Assembly: GCA_013433145.1 (NCBI GenBank)
Contig: CM024170.1
Coordinates: 2,001,214 to 2,065,213 of the forward strand
DNA length: 64,000 nt
Source of the DNA: Ascaris suum
Lineage: Eukaryota > Nematoda > Chromadorea > Rhabditida > Ascarididae
Direction: 5' to 3'
This document shows positions 13,101 through 25,590 of the stretch, piece by piece (position 1 is the first letter of the stretch; each line of letters starts with the position of its first letter). The notes beneath the pieces were generated by a model. The model was given only the letters and a program-made list of their open reading frames with translations. It had not been told where the DNA came from and ran no database searches. The position numbers and the translations under genes were made by a program.

Positions 13101-16100
13101 CATTTCCGACAAAGAGATAAGGTTGACATGCAATGAGAATATTCTAATAAAAACAAAACAACAGAATACATGTGAAGAAACCTTTGGTATTTTACTTGAC
13201 CAAAGGAATGCAAAGAAGGGGAAGAGTAATGGAGAATGAAGGAAATAAATGAAGGAAATGCAATGAATGCAGAATACTCGTATTGCATGAAGGAAAATAA
13301 ATGCAACTGGTTTTATATTATCTATAAATAACAACAAAATTCGACGTATATTTGCGAAAATGCAAACAGCCTCGCAATATGTGCAAATAAATGCTGTTCG
13401 AAGGCTTCGGAATATAAGACAAAGAAGGAATTTCGGAATAAACGATACACCCGCGAAAGTGAAAATGTCTCGTATTGCATGCATCTAGCGGAATTCCTCC
13501 ATAAATCGCAAGTAAAAAAACGCCGACCCTTTTCAAAATAGACGCTCTGCTAAGGATAAAAACTCACATTTGTCACCAAGACCAGGTCGTTCAGGTGTTC
13601 CTTGCATCGTGAAGCCCATTGGTGTGCCGGTAGCGCCCATTGGTGTTGGTGTGGCAAGCAGCTTGCGACCTGGCGTTCGAATTGGAATATATCCACTCGG
13701 CGGAGGTAATATTTTGTATCCTGGTGGGAACAACGCATCCAGCTCTTCATCCGAGAGTGGTCTTAAATATTAGACTATTAGAAACGTTAGACTGACATAA
13801 TATTAGATTGACATATAGCACGGCTCAACTTCAACGATCAAAAAGACGATCGGACCGCACCCGCACACACACAGCTTTTGGAAGAAGAATGAGAGAGAGG
13901 AAAAACTTCTGGATTAAGGCAACATTCGAGGTCAAATGCACAACATACAGTTCCTTATTCCACTAGAGAAGTTCTCGATTAAACGACATGCAATGGCGTA
14001 TGACAAAAACCTGGTATAAAGTGGTCATCTCAATGCATCGAATTCCAAAAAAAGAACTCACAGTTCGTGCTCGAATATAAATCCAAGCAATCATAACCCG
14101 TAGTCCCGACAAATGCTTTCAGTCATGGAATTCTACATGACCTTTTGTGTGAAATACTCTTCCTGATCCCTGTATCCATGACATGCATTGTTCTTATGAA
14201 CAACAAACCACTAAACGAAACGATTTTATGCATCACATTACTATGCAAGATGGTGATGCTTTCTAAGCGTCTGAAACGTATTCGAATCTAAGAACGGGAA
14301 TCTTTCGAGAACGATTGAGATCCTATTCACTTCTCAATTTTTCAAGATTTTCAAGACCTCGCCGCATTCAACGACTCTCTTGACGATCTCTTAAAAACTA
14401 CAGCTGAGATAAGGCCGAGAACGCCGATGAATACTCATGTTAAGAAACTGGTGCTAAGTTTCTACAAAAACTTGCAATGCCAAATTCACATCGATGATGT
14501 ACCCACCTGTTTCTTTCGTCAATTTCACGTTCCCATTTGAACATGGCCATCTGGTCAGGCGTCATTGGCATCATAGGCATGGCTGGTGTTTTCAGCCCCA
14601 TCGCGAGAGCGCCCACCGGCGTTGTGCCTCCCGGTGTCATCATCGACGGGGTCATTCCACCGACCACAGTGCTTGGTGTGAATCCTGACGGTGTAGTTGC
14701 ACCTGCCATTTGAGCCGTCGATGGCGTGGCCGCTCCACCTGCTGGTGTGGCTGGCGTTGCGGCCGATGGTGTCAGATCCCAACGCGAACGACGTTTCGAC
14801 TCACTTGGCGTTTCCTCGACCTCAACATGCGACCACTACATATACTAATAAAGTGAAATGCATCCCCCCCCCCCAATTTTAATTCGCAAGAATAAGACAA
14901 AGAGAAGTTGTCCTGACAAGATTCCTCTCTGCCGTTCATTACTTATAACATCATATTCGACAAGCACTTTTAGTGACAACAAATACACTCTTGAATTAAT
15001 CTACGATCGGGTCGTGTAGTGGGTTGACCAAATCCAAAAAATCACTTGGCTAATACCTTCACATCATCGAACCGCGTATCGCGAGGCGTCTCTGCACCCC
15101 AACCTGGAGTCATTCCACCGGGTGTCATTCCGCCAGGCGTCATTCCATCGCGTACAGACTCTGAAAAATAAATTACCTTCACAGTAAGTCAAATTAATGA
15201 AGTAGGCTGATATTTAAAAATAATTCTGTCCCACGAAGTGTAAGAAAATTTCAAGAAACCCCGATAAATCCAATGAAATTAGTAGGCGTTTCACTCTCCT
15301 CCTCTTCTTCTGATAAAGTCAACCACAAAACGATTGAGCGATCGAATCATAAGCTCATGCACAATCTTCTGAGTTCCTCGAAGCATTATAGCGCTTAAGA
15401 AAAGAGCAACTGCATGTTGCTTAACTATTATTTTTGCACAGCAGTGGGACCTACTAACAAACCTTATGTATAGGAACGAAGCCAGTGAAATGATCAGGAG
15501 GAGGAAGCCTTGGCGGAGGCCTTTTCCTTGAAATTCAGGCAGGTAAATTCCATGAACGCACATGATGAATATCAGGAAAGACTTCTCAATCAAATTCTTG
15601 AACTTCAGAGGTGAAATTTTGTGACTCTTTTGACACATGGTCCATCTTCTTTCATAAACAGGTTCTAAGCACCCACTCCCACTACTCACTTCTAAAGTGC
15701 TTTCAGCTACGCCCTTCATTAGCCCACTGAGTTCATTTCAATGAATAAAATATGACTTACGAAATATGTGAGCCTATGAAGTAAAATCCTGCTAAAGTGG
15801 CAGCAAAGCCATATGGCTGGCCGTAAAAGTGGATGACTTTTGCGCAAATTTTGGAGCGTTTTTTGTCCAGTTGAATAATTTCGTTTTTCATTTCGCTTTT
15901 TACTTCAAAGTTTATGCTTCCTAAGCTTCCGACCATATCACCGATCAACCTGACATGTTTCTGCACCATCAATGGGACCCCGCTTAAAAGATGAGCCCAA
16001 CCTCGAGGTGTTTCATCCCACCGATTGCGTCGAGGTGTTTGCGTTGTTGGCGTCGCATCCCATGCTTTCGCACCTGACATCGGTGTTGCATCAACACCGA

Positions 16101-19100
16101 AGCATGCGCTGGTGTCTCATCCCAACGTGCCACGCGAGGAGTCGCTACCTTTAAACTCAAACCTTTACACACCTTTATATGCACTAATTATTGGCCCTGA
16201 TTTTGAAGCGGAAAATGTTATATAGGCGAAGCTCGGATTCATTCTGAAGTTGGCAACTCCTTTCTCAAAATATTCAAAATCGACGCTGCTCCGTAGGCTG
16301 AAGATGCAAACAACGAACGTATCCACCTCATGACAGCTGCGACTGTCACTTTTTAGTGTCAAGTTTTCTTAGCAAACCGCTTTTTGCTTCCTCATCTCCG
16401 ATCTCGATTCCGTGCACTCATTTTATGGTTTAATCTTTGTGGAACAACATCAATTCTGCAGCCATATAAATAATGAGCAAGACTGATGAAAAAATGGACC
16501 GCTGACTATTATTCAGTGATATCCTTACCTAATAAATATGCCGCAAAAGATCACAGGCGCGCTTCTTCAAAGCATTGAAAAAATTTACAGCAAAAAGTAA
16601 TAATCACTCTGAGAAGTAGGGGGGGGGGGGGAAAAAAACTAACAAAAAAATACAAAAGAAGAAGGATCTCCAAAAATAATGACAAAGGAGGGCAGAGAAG
16701 TGAATAAGAAATATAAGTTCTCGAGGCAGGAAACGAAGGCAGGGAGGATGGGGGAGGAGGCTCAAGGAAGGGGGAAGGGAACAGATGAGAAAAAACAGAA
16801 GCTAAAAAAAGAAAACGAAAACCCTAAGAATCGTCATAAAAAATAACCTCAGCTGCAGCTGCCGAAATTGTTGAAGTAATGCTGATACGTTTGCGTTGTG
16901 TACTACCAGGTGTTTGTGATGAAGGTGTTAATGCACCTGCACCAAGTGCCTCAATTTTCGGTGTTTCATCCCATCGACCTCTCTTCTGAACGGGTGCCAA
17001 TGGCTGCTTGTTCACCTTTAGTTCGCCCGATTTTGCCTTATCCGCCAGCTCTTTTTCCACTTTACCCTATAAACCAATAATATTCAATAAAATTCTAATG
17101 AATATTAATTCAAAACAGAAACAATAATATCAGTGACCATTAGTATAAAGATGACCGGACGGATAGTCAATGGTCATCAATGGTTATAACCACTGGTCAA
17201 TACAACACAACTTCCCTCAACGACACCTCTTCCTTTCTTCCTTTTGTCAGAACCATTACTATCAAACAGCCTCTTCTGGATCGCTATCAACGTAAGTTTT
17301 GAAAAATCCACTGCATATGAGATATGCGAAGTTTGCTCAGCCGAAAAAACGAAAAAAAAAGGTTATTAAATTCAAAAAAGCAAGGAAAATAGCAAATAGA
17401 GCTACTTCTCACAATTTTCGACACAGTAATTATATTTTTAAAAAAAGAATTACAGTTTGTTCGCGTAGCATTTGCTCCTTCATGATCTGTGCGTATGATC
17501 GATCGCGAACATCGGGCGTCTGATCAGCTGCAATAAATAAATAGATCAATCAATCAAAATAAATCAACTCAATTTGCGTCGAAGTTTCAAATCCTCAAAT
17601 ATTTCAACAATAAAGCCAACGAGATAAAATCAAGAAACCATAATACCATGCAAATGGTGCATCACATATATGAGAATGCATCCAATGCAAAATAAAAATT
17701 TGACTCACTTTAGCGCACAAACAATTTCGCGAAACATAAAACACGTTATCTCAGAAATCAGAAAAGGCCACATTGATCTGATAGCTTTCTCAATTAAACG
17801 CTATAAATCAAAAAAAAGTACCAAACATATCGGCTCGCTCAGGTGAGATCTGTCTCTGTCTTGCACGTGCTTGATAGTTACTCTGTCGTTCAGCTATCGT
17901 CTTCGTTCTCGTCTCCGCAAACGGATCGTCATCCTTAAATTTTATATTTTATGCCCAATGTACCAGAATGAAATTCCATTATTAAAACATCAAAGATCGC
18001 TTGTTAAAATGATATCCAGATGCCAGAACTACTCAAAATTCCCATAATCGTTATACTTTCCCACCTCCATTCACCGTTTTGTAAAGAAATCCTTCCTGAT
18101 ATACTCATTCGATGTACACATATCACGTTTAAAACAGCTCTACCACGAAAATAACTATGAATTGCCTTAGAGCCACCTAAATATACATCAACCTAAGAGT
18201 CTGCCCTCTCCATCCAAAAGCAATAAACTAAAGAATAGTCCAAATATGCCTCATTTTATAGTTTCTTGAAATAACACAGAAAGTCGATCATTTTTATGCG
18301 ATTACCTTACCCCAGCTAGACGCAAAGTAACGGAAGGTAATTCCGCATGAACTTATTTGCTATAACGCCCTCGTAATCATAATAATAATAATAAAATGCT
18401 TACATTCTTTATTAGCTTTCTTTATTCACCGCCATTCTCTCACATGAAAATATTCGCTGATACCAAAAATTCCCTTCTAAAAACTTACACAAAGAATCTA
18501 TGGAATGTGCCCTAAACCATCTATCCTGAAATGCCTCCACGCTAAATCTATGGAATGTGCCCTAAACCATCTATCCTGAAATGCCTCCACGCTAAATCTA
18601 TGGAATGTGCCCTAAACCATCTATCCTGAAATGCCTCCACGCTAAATCTATGGAATGTGCCCTAAACCATCTATCCTGAAATGCCTCCACGCTAAATAAA
18701 TGAAAAATTCAGGCATTTTTGTCTGCTAAATGTAGGTGCGAAGTCAGTGCAAAACTCAGCGAATTAAAAAAATGGATGAGAAGCAAATGGTTTAATATAG
18801 CCCACGGCTGCTCATTACTACGATGGAGCCATGAATAATAAAAATTTTTCGGATTTTTCAAATTGCGTAAAAAAATTTTCACCAGAAAATTTCCGTAGCA
18901 AACGATCATAAAAACTTTGCGAAAGAGCTAGAAGGGAGTGGCAATTAACCAAGCAAACCAACCATGGGCTAATGTTCTTTATCTTCTCAATTTTTGCAAT
19001 TTTTCAACTTCTGTTCCAGCCACAATTACTAGATAAGAGGATATGAAAGAATAAGAGCCCAACCTGAGCATGCTTGGCCGCTTCCTCGACGAAACGCTTC

Positions 19101-21044
19101 GGTGCAGAGTAGTTGGCTTTCGCTGTGGTCATTGGTCCGACAAGTTCATCTTCACCCTCATCGTCATCATCGCCGGCGTTTATTGATGTCAGGTAATCAC
19201 CTTTGCGGCTGCTACGAACGCTTCCGTATACATCCTCAAAAATAATGCAATCTACGTGAACACAAAACTTTTTAAAATTTGCTCTGAAGGTAAGAAGTAC
19301 TTTGCACTTCAAAGAATTCAACGCCTCCTCGATCCGCTTCCCACAGTGTGTACTTCACCTGCTGAAACAAAAAGAGTTATCTCTCCTTTTCCCCCCCCCC
19401 CCCCCCTCCCAGTCCTACGAAAACAACAAAGGAATATCAGGAGAGAGATGAAGACGGAGAAGGTGGGAAAAAGAAAAGAAGGCATGGAGTGGATCGAGTA
19501 TCAAATTCGATCAGCTCCAATCCGCAACCTCATCTCAGTGAAGAACGTCAATCATGATTCTATTCTGCAATTTTTGAGCCATCGACAACTAGATATGCCG
19601 GTGGAAAAGATTCATATAATTAGGAGGAAGCCATGGGTAGAAGAGAGGTATCTTGTGAGCAATATTTTCAGGAAGGAGAGTGAAAAATAAACCTCATGCA
19701 CATGCTTGGCACATTAAACAACCTCCGCATGTTTGCTATCTTTTCTTCTGCTTTCATCTCTTTTAGTGAGAAGAAATGAGAATCCCTCTTTAAAGGCACA
19801 AAAAATTTGAGCAAAAACTGTGACTTGCAAAAATCTCCTCAAATTGGTGCAGAGAAACGTATAGATCGGCTGGAATGAATAAAGTGGCTAAGAAAGTCTA
19901 ATGTGATCGATCGATTTAAAGTCTAATCGAACCGGTAATATCCTTTAACCGCAGAATATAGCAAGGCATTATATCAATTTTATGGAAGTGAATTAGATTA
20001 CCGTCATGTTTTTCGAGAAAGGAACACAACAACAACGAAGTCATTACGACATTCATCGAGAAAAAAAGCATATAAAGAGAGTGTGTCACAAGCTGCATGC
20101 AGTGCAGCGTTGCCAGAGATGACACTCCATTCCACTTTCATTCACGATCGATTGCCCAATTCAACCCATACATACATCTTCCACACTACTCTCTCAAGCT
20201 TGTCTATGCAGTTATCACAGCGTTAGGGCACATGGGCCAATCACGTTTCTGCTGAACCTATCAATAACCTCAAAAAGCTCACGAGCCATGTTCGTGAGCT
20301 TCTTGAGTTTAGTGAGCTTCAGAGACATTTCAAATTGCCGTCCTTCCAGAAACAATCAATTAATTTCCTTTGCATTTCCCTAATGAATAATACCCTAATA
20401 AGTAAGGAAGCATCATACCGTATCATAACCACCGGCCGATCCAAATGCGATCTTATCGACCGACTTCCCATTGCTTATATTCTCGCCGTTTTCCACATCT
20501 TCTTGCAATTGCCGTTTTCGTGATTGAATCTGCGCTATTTGCGCTTCTAATTCTGCAATATCAACTCGACATTTTTATAATATTGCAAAAAAATATCGGA
20601 AACCACATCAATTTTAACGGACTAAAATAATTAATTATAGCAAGGATATTAGTCCAGGTCCTTAAATTCTATTTTTTTCAGCAAAAAAAAAATGTGACAC
20701 TTTTAGGTTTTCTAAGCAATATGAGATAGAATTGAAGTTCGAAATACGATGCTCGGATTTATTCGCCAAAAGAAGCCTCTCATGTTCTAAAGAGAGAGAA
20801 TTATATCTTCCCACCAACCAGATATCATGCCCTAATCCGCAAAAACATAATAGAAATTGAAAAAGTCCTAACGAAGATGCTACCTCAATCCACAATAGCA
20901 AATAATACCATCTACAAGACCTCCTTCCTTATTCCCTCCCTCCCAAATTTGCCAACGAACCAAACTGCTTAACGAACGTTAAAATCAAAAAGCTAGAACA
21001 TCGATCATAAGAGGAAACCAACCATCACGCGTCTTTGCTGCCAT
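1392..21044 (-). CDS. sftb-1: Splicing factor 3B subunit 1 (SF3B1/SFTB-1), 26 exons
   Basis: Core U2 snRNP protein that clamps U2 snRNA on the intron branch point. Exons, minus strand, 5' to 3': 21044-21023, 20552-20419, 19234-19064, 17933-17822, 17527-17454, 17066-16848, 16148-16002, 15160-15057, 14835-14507, 13761-13568, 12963-12650, 12339-12189, 11613-11437, 11142-11033, 10596-10474, 10171-10025, 9593-9435, 8760-8572, 8210-8067, 7715-7498, 7113-6936, 4631-4422, 3721-3651, 2692-2546, 2068-1954, 1505-1392. All junction phases agree except inside 16002-16148. Total is about 1,356 residues, against 1,304 in human. The N-terminal third carries RWDETP and TPGG repeats (U2AF ligand motifs); then come DIQYFDKLL and about 20 HEAT repeats, ending [10 protein letters not shown]. 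Residues matching human E622/R625, H662, K666, K700, R1074 and V1078 look conserved (alignment from memory). Identity is certain; exact ends of a few exons are not. Confidence 0.96.
4094..4153. repeat. (TA)n microsatellite
   Basis: About 60 bases of uninterrupted TA in the SF3B1 intron between exons 3651-3721 and 4422-4631. Confidence 0.97.
4632..6935 (-). other. Long SF3B1 intron with possible nested exons
   Basis: The 2.3 kb intron separates GYIAK from [11 protein letters not shown]. It contains two strong minus-strand donor-like sites. One is ACAG|GTAAGTG after 6544, preceded by an open frame reading [19 protein letters not shown]; the other is CAAGTG|GTAAGC after 5168, preceded by [17 protein letters not shown]-richer block at about 5395-5490 is open in several frames, one reading [20 protein letters not shown]. 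These could be exons of a nested minus-strand gene, but I could not join them in consistent phase and do not recognise the products. Confidence 0.3.
16002..16148 (-). CDS. sftb-1: SF3B1 exon with apparent reading-frame break
   Basis: The exon enters in the frame [17 protein letters not shown] and leaves in another frame as [16 protein letters not shown] then NRWDETPR. Both halves carry the SF3B1 RWDETP signature, so both look coding. The switch lies near 16093-16098 and needs one missing or two extra bases. The exon is 147 bases, whereas phase agreement with its neighbours (phase 0 in, one base left over out) needs 145 or 148. One alternative restores the frame: removing a 53-base GT-AG segment at 16074-16126, which would delete the first RWDETP. 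See findings. Confidence 0.7.
16618..16830. repeat. Poly-G run and purine-rich tract in SF3B1 intron
   Basis: A run of about 13 G at 16619-16631 is followed by roughly 200 bases almost entirely of A and G on the plus strand. In the SF3B1 transcript this is a long polypyrimidine stretch ahead of exon 16002-16148. Such runs are prone to assembly and sequencing indels. Confidence 0.85.
18491..18690. repeat. 50-bp tandem repeat, four copies
   Basis: Four head-to-tail copies of a 50-base unit (18491-18540, 18541-18590, 18591-18640, 18641-18690). The last three are identical and the first differs only in its opening bases; a partial unit begins at 18691. The unit contains CTATGGAATGTGCCCTAAAC and CATCTATCCTGAAATGCCTC. 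It sits in the SF3B1 intron between exons 17822-17933 and 19064-19234 and shows no coding signal. Confidence 0.97.
20275..20301. other. Perfect 10-bp hairpin in SF3B1 intron
   Basis: AAGCTCACGA at 20275-20284 pairs perfectly with TCGTGAGCTT at 20292-20301 across a 7-base loop. It lies about 120 bases inside the intron that follows exon 20419-20552 of SF3B1. Function unknown; see findings. Confidence 0.8.
21023..21044 (-). CDS. sftb-1: SF3B1 exon 1 (start codon, 7.3 codons)
   Basis: This 22-base exon reads MAAKTRD plus one base and is followed by the donor GTTGGT. It joins in phase to the exon ending at 20552 to give [17 protein letters not shown], matching the human N-terminus pattern EDIEAQIREIQ. 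The next exon has no in-frame ATG and an upstream in-frame stop, so a short first exon is required. The start codon overlaps the palindrome TCACGTGA. Confidence 0.75.
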
Positions 21045-21051
21045 CACGTGA
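21044..21051. promoter_or_regulatory. E-box TCACGTGA at the SF3B1 start codon
   Basis: TCACGTGA sits within the 10-base palindrome ATCACGTGAT (21043-21052) and overlaps the first base of the SF3B1 ATG. The motif matches the bHLH (TFEB/HLH-30, MXL/MDL type) E-box. A single site can arise by chance, so a regulatory role is inference. Confidence 0.35.
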
Positions 21052-23150
21052 TCAACACAATGAGCTAATAATCGTTCGTTTTGCTCAATGTGCTATTGCA
21101 CTTCAATTTTCCAAACGCACTACCGTTTCCTTGCTAATTAAAACGACAGCACTAAAAATATGATGCTCTTTATTTAAAGCAAATAGTATTCATCGTCGTA
21201 CGTATGCAGACTTGTAATCCTTCAGCAGTCGATCTCGCCAAAAAATATCAACACGATAAGACAAATATCTAATAATAAAAGACTTGTAAATGGCCCATAT
21301 CCTCATAACGAAAGAAACTCATCGGTAATAAAAAAAAGTTCAAAGAAAGAGATAAAGATTCAACCATCCGTAGCGATGGACCGAACAGCCTTAGGCTCCT
21401 TATTCTCTCACTCAAAACGAGATCTCTAAAGGAAACAAAGGAACAATATTCAATTCGGTCGATATGGTGCAGCCCAATTTCCCGGAAAAGCCTATGATAC
21501 CCGCTAATCGACTCAGTCTCTTCCAGCCACCCAATATCGACTAACTGCCACCTAAAACCTCTCAAAAAAAAAACTGCAGAATTGATCGCATTCAACGTCA
21601 GACACTCCACCTGCACATTTCGCATTGCACCTCCACCTTAAGAGCACAGCAGATAACCTCGAACCCCAAGTAACGCAGAGGGAAAAGATACACCAGGAGG
21701 TCTGTGGAGAGAATGCCTGTTGCAGATACGAGCGAGGATTCCACTATGATACGAGTGGAAATGACATACTGCATAAATCTTATAAAATGAATCTATGTTA
21801 GGCAAACTTCAAACACCTACGGCCACAGCAGCTAGTACACTTCGATCGAATTTATAAAATCAAACTGATCCACACCGCTATTTGCTGCGGTTATTGCTCG
21901 CATTCTGCCACTAATTGGCTTCAAACAATCGAACTGCAGATGGCATCCGTTTAGAGAGAGACGGAGAGAGAGCAAGAAAAGAGCAGCAGAGACGCAAGAG
22001 GCTGCACTAACCCTTCGTTTAATGAATAATGCAATGAATAAAAACTAAGCAAAATCTTTGCACTAGCAAAGGACCCTAAGTGCGAATGGCATCGATTCTT
22101 GGCCAATATGAGTGAAAATAAAGGCCCACAATTCCAAGCACCAAAAAGGCAATGGCTTTCTAAACTTCACAAAGGATAAGCTTTCATTCATCTCGTCGCT
22201 ATCCTTCACATATATGCAGTCAATTTGTCAACAAAGCCCAGCATGAGCCCAATATCCTTCAACAATAATCCGATATAATGATTTCCAGGCTAAGACAGAA
22301 GAGATTCTATGTGCGGCAAAATATCAGAAAATTGTCTGAAGAGAAATTAATCCATGCTAGTACGCTTCACTTTGTGCACGGCAATTCGCTATCTACTTTC
22401 GCATACATCATGCTCCTTTCGCATAGGAAAATGTCCCAATATGTGTAATGATATCGTTCGATGATTAAAAAAAATAATCAAAGGCCAATCGACGAATCAA
22501 ACCGGAAACCCGCCACCAGGATATCGCTGCGGTGGTTACTCGTGGATAAGTCTAACGTTTAATTATAAAAAGCAATTTAGATAAGTTGTAACGAGTTAAA
22601 TACCTCACAATCTCAAAAAAAGCTACGAAATCCGCGTATGTCTACAAATTGGCACTATGGGCATCCTCCTTCGCTTAATTCGATGAGGACCCCACCTAAA
22701 TGACTCTAACTGCCTCTAACGAAGATCGCGCAAAAGATGCGAAAACTCTAGACGAAAGTTTTGGAAAGGAGAGGGAAAGCAGACAATGAGAGCGCAAAAG
22801 TACAGGAAGGAAAGGACCACAAACAAAGATGCTTTTGAAAAAGACCACTCTGTGTTAATAATCGTTTCTTCCCTTATCAAAATGCGATCCACCAAATCTA
22901 AATTAAAACTAAAACTTACCACCGGTTAAATGCCGATTGCTTAGATACTAGAGCTTTCAAGAGGTGTGCAGAAGCCTTCACAGCCTTCACCCAGGAAATA
23001 TCTCAAACATTAGCAATTCCCACTAAGAACCTGTTTACACGTCTTGTGCACAGTGATCTCTGAAGCTTAGAGAATCCATCTAGATTCGTTGGCACTTATT
23101 GGTCTCCAGCAAAAGGTCACCAAAGCTCCAAAAAATTCACCGCGGATGGC
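21052..23150. other. Upstream flank of SF3B1, no gene seen
   Basis: AT-rich sequence without a convincing exon. It should contain the SF3B1 promoter and 5' untranslated region. I found no reliable trans-splice acceptor or TATA element. Confidence 0.45.
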
Positions 23151-23156
23151 ATCTTG

Positions 23157-24700
23157 TTATCGGCGCCGTGGAGCTAATTTTTTAGACCTGGCTTTATAGT
23201 CGCGACCGGATATTACAGCTTGTAAACACTGACACCATCGAAATACATTGTGGCACACTACGAAGGGGTACAATTTCTTCTGAGTACTGTAATCATTCGA
23301 CCTATGCTCGCATCTTTTGGGGGACTCTACCAAGTTTAATTTTATATCACTACCGACAGAAGTCAGAGTATGGTGGACAAAGTCTATATCATACGACTCA
23401 TCGACAAAGCGGATGCCGAACATGCGTATCAGTAAGCCCGTTCAGCTGTTCTAACTCGGCAACAACCACGACTAACACTACAAAAATTGATCAATATACA
23501 GTGCATCGTGGGGATATCAAGCTTACCTCATACATCAAATTTCAAATTTACTGACTTTATCCGCACTTAAATATGGCTAGAAATTGACAAATATTTTGTC
23601 AGCGGCCGATATATATATATAGATGCCCATATTTCAAACATGGAAGCATTGCTTCGGAGGTTTTGTTATTTTCCGGTAAAAGTGTTTGAATAAGTTGAAT
23701 CGCAAAAGCGCATATCGCGCCAACCCTCACAATATAAAAAGCACGCCATTGCAGTACTGCTGCAATAGCGTACCAACGCCGACTTATAACACTTTGCGAA
23801 TATTTATGGTACCAACATTTTAGTCCTATTATAGAGGAGTAAACCATCCAGTTTATGTTGAAGAGCTCAACAATGGCCTTAACTTTGTTATGCAATGCGT
23901 CGACTACAGATATTTTCTTCCAAAAAAAAGAGACCATTCCTTTTTTTATTCAAATTTTTTGCATATAGCCTAGTAATAAATAGTGTTGTTTAACGTCTCC
24001 TCCGGTATTACCTAACACCGGCTATTTTAATAATTAACTACAAGTACCACCTTTGTGCATAATCTTGCAATATTACTTATTATTGCTGATATGTTTCACT
24101 AATACAATCTAGTTCTACTTCCATTGTTATTCACTAAAACATCTGCGTCCGGTTCTAAATACTCTCTAATTGTGTTAGTACTATTACTATAAACTACTAC
24201 TAGCAATACCGATATTATTAATGAAATAATCCATTTCAATAATTAAACAAAAAACTTCCTATCCAATAGGCAAGCAAAATCAATTTCGAAAATTCTGAGC
24301 CGATCGGTTTCCTGTCATTCCATACCACTATCGCGGCGGGCAAATGGAAAAGGATGAAATTTACCCTAGGCGGAGGATAGCCTTTCAATATCGCTGTGCG
24401 GGTAACTTCCCAACTAGGTATTTTCAATGGTGCCCCCTCGCTATGCAACCCCAACACCGCTTTGTTGCCCTAATAAATTTCGGCGTTTCAGCGATATACG
24501 ACGGTTATTTTGATCGCCTAAACTTCACCTAGCAATGACTATTTATTGCATTAGGTACGTTTCACGTTGCATTAATCTTTTTTTCCGGTTCCGGTTATAC
24601 AATCCGGTTATCAAGCCCAATTATTTCGCTAACAAACGGCGGTTATAATTTAGCGTTGACAACTTTCCCGTTATACAATAAATGATTATATTAATAAGCA
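23157..24700. other. Possible decayed mobile element region
   Basis: Two minus-strand open frames lie close together: 23157-23423 (88 residues, beginning MFGIRFVDESYDIDFVHHTL) and 23599-23937 (112 residues, with VVDALHNKVKAIVELFNINW). Neither has clear splice signals and I recognise no domain. From about 24500 to 24680 the motif CGGTTAT recurs several times on the plus strand (24503, 24593, 24605, 24639 area). The composition differs from flanking AT-rich DNA. A degenerate transposon is possible but unproven; I could not find clear terminal repeats. Confidence 0.25.
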
Positions 24701-24844
24701 ATCTAGGTGATAATCAATTTGAAGTCGTACGCCATACTCTAAAACAATATTTCCGGTCTAAACGCATCAATTCACCTATTAGAATATCGAAAAAAATTTA
24801 CACAAACTACAATGACAACAAATCGACACAAAAAAAAGAGCCAC

Positions 24845-25340
24845 TCAGTAACCCACCGACTCAATAGCAAACATATCCAACACAAATAAAAACGATAAAC
24901 CGCATATCACACGTTCATGAAGACGGGTAAAAAACCTGCCACCAAAACCTCGAGCACAACCTAACAAAACCACCAGAAACAAGCAAACATAAACAATATT
25001 TTCCACACGCCCGCCATGCATATGCGAAAGTTTCCTCGATTCTTCAAGCCAAGTTCGCAAAATGTCATTCATAGCCCCACAGTAAACGTTCGCAATAATG
25101 AACTTTTTTTTTTCTGCAGTAAGCGTTCGATATGTTGGGATGCGTCCTGCAGAGATGTCCACAGGCAACGCTTTGCTTTTTCGATCTCATTGGATGTTGC
25201 TGCTTCGCGGATTGCACAGGTTTGTATGAGAGGTGGTATACCTGTAGTTGTACCTCTATCACTACCTTTGCAACTCAATCACCTTGACGTAATAAATATT
25301 TGCTCATCTTGTCTCGTTTTTACAAGACAATTTCATTAGT
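24845..25340. other. Ambiguous exon candidates near 25.1 kb
   Basis: On the plus strand a very strong acceptor (T-rich run then CTGCAG, ending near 25120) precedes an open stretch ending at the donor-like CACAG|GTTTGT. On the minus strand the same DNA reads IREAATSNEIEKAKRCLW then TSLQDASQHIERLLQ, a good amphipathic helix. The two readings exclude each other and I cannot connect either to neighbouring exons. I do not recognise a family. Confidence 0.25.
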
Positions 25341-25590
25341 CAATTTCCCACTAAAGTGGGCAATTCTGGGCCAAACACATTATTCAGTGCCTCATCATCA
25401 TGTGAGGTTTGAAAGCTGTAAATGGCAAGTCGCAACGTAAAGATAAACAGATAGACATAATCAGACACGCTTATACACGTGTTTTAACAGTGCATTCCTT
25501 GCAATGTATGCATAAAACGACGTAAATTGTGATTTGAGTAATAAACGAGTTGAAACTATCGCCATCAAGAAATTAAGGGTATGAAAAATT

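Noticed and set aside
15291..15719. 142-residue minus-strand frame with hydrophobic segments
   Set aside because: Within an SF3B1 intron and unsupported by splice phase or motif; the length is compatible with chance.
19256..19690. 144-residue plus-strand open frame with a poly-Pro stretch
   Set aside because: The Pro run is a poly-C homopolymer; the frame is intronic and antisense to SF3B1, with no family match.
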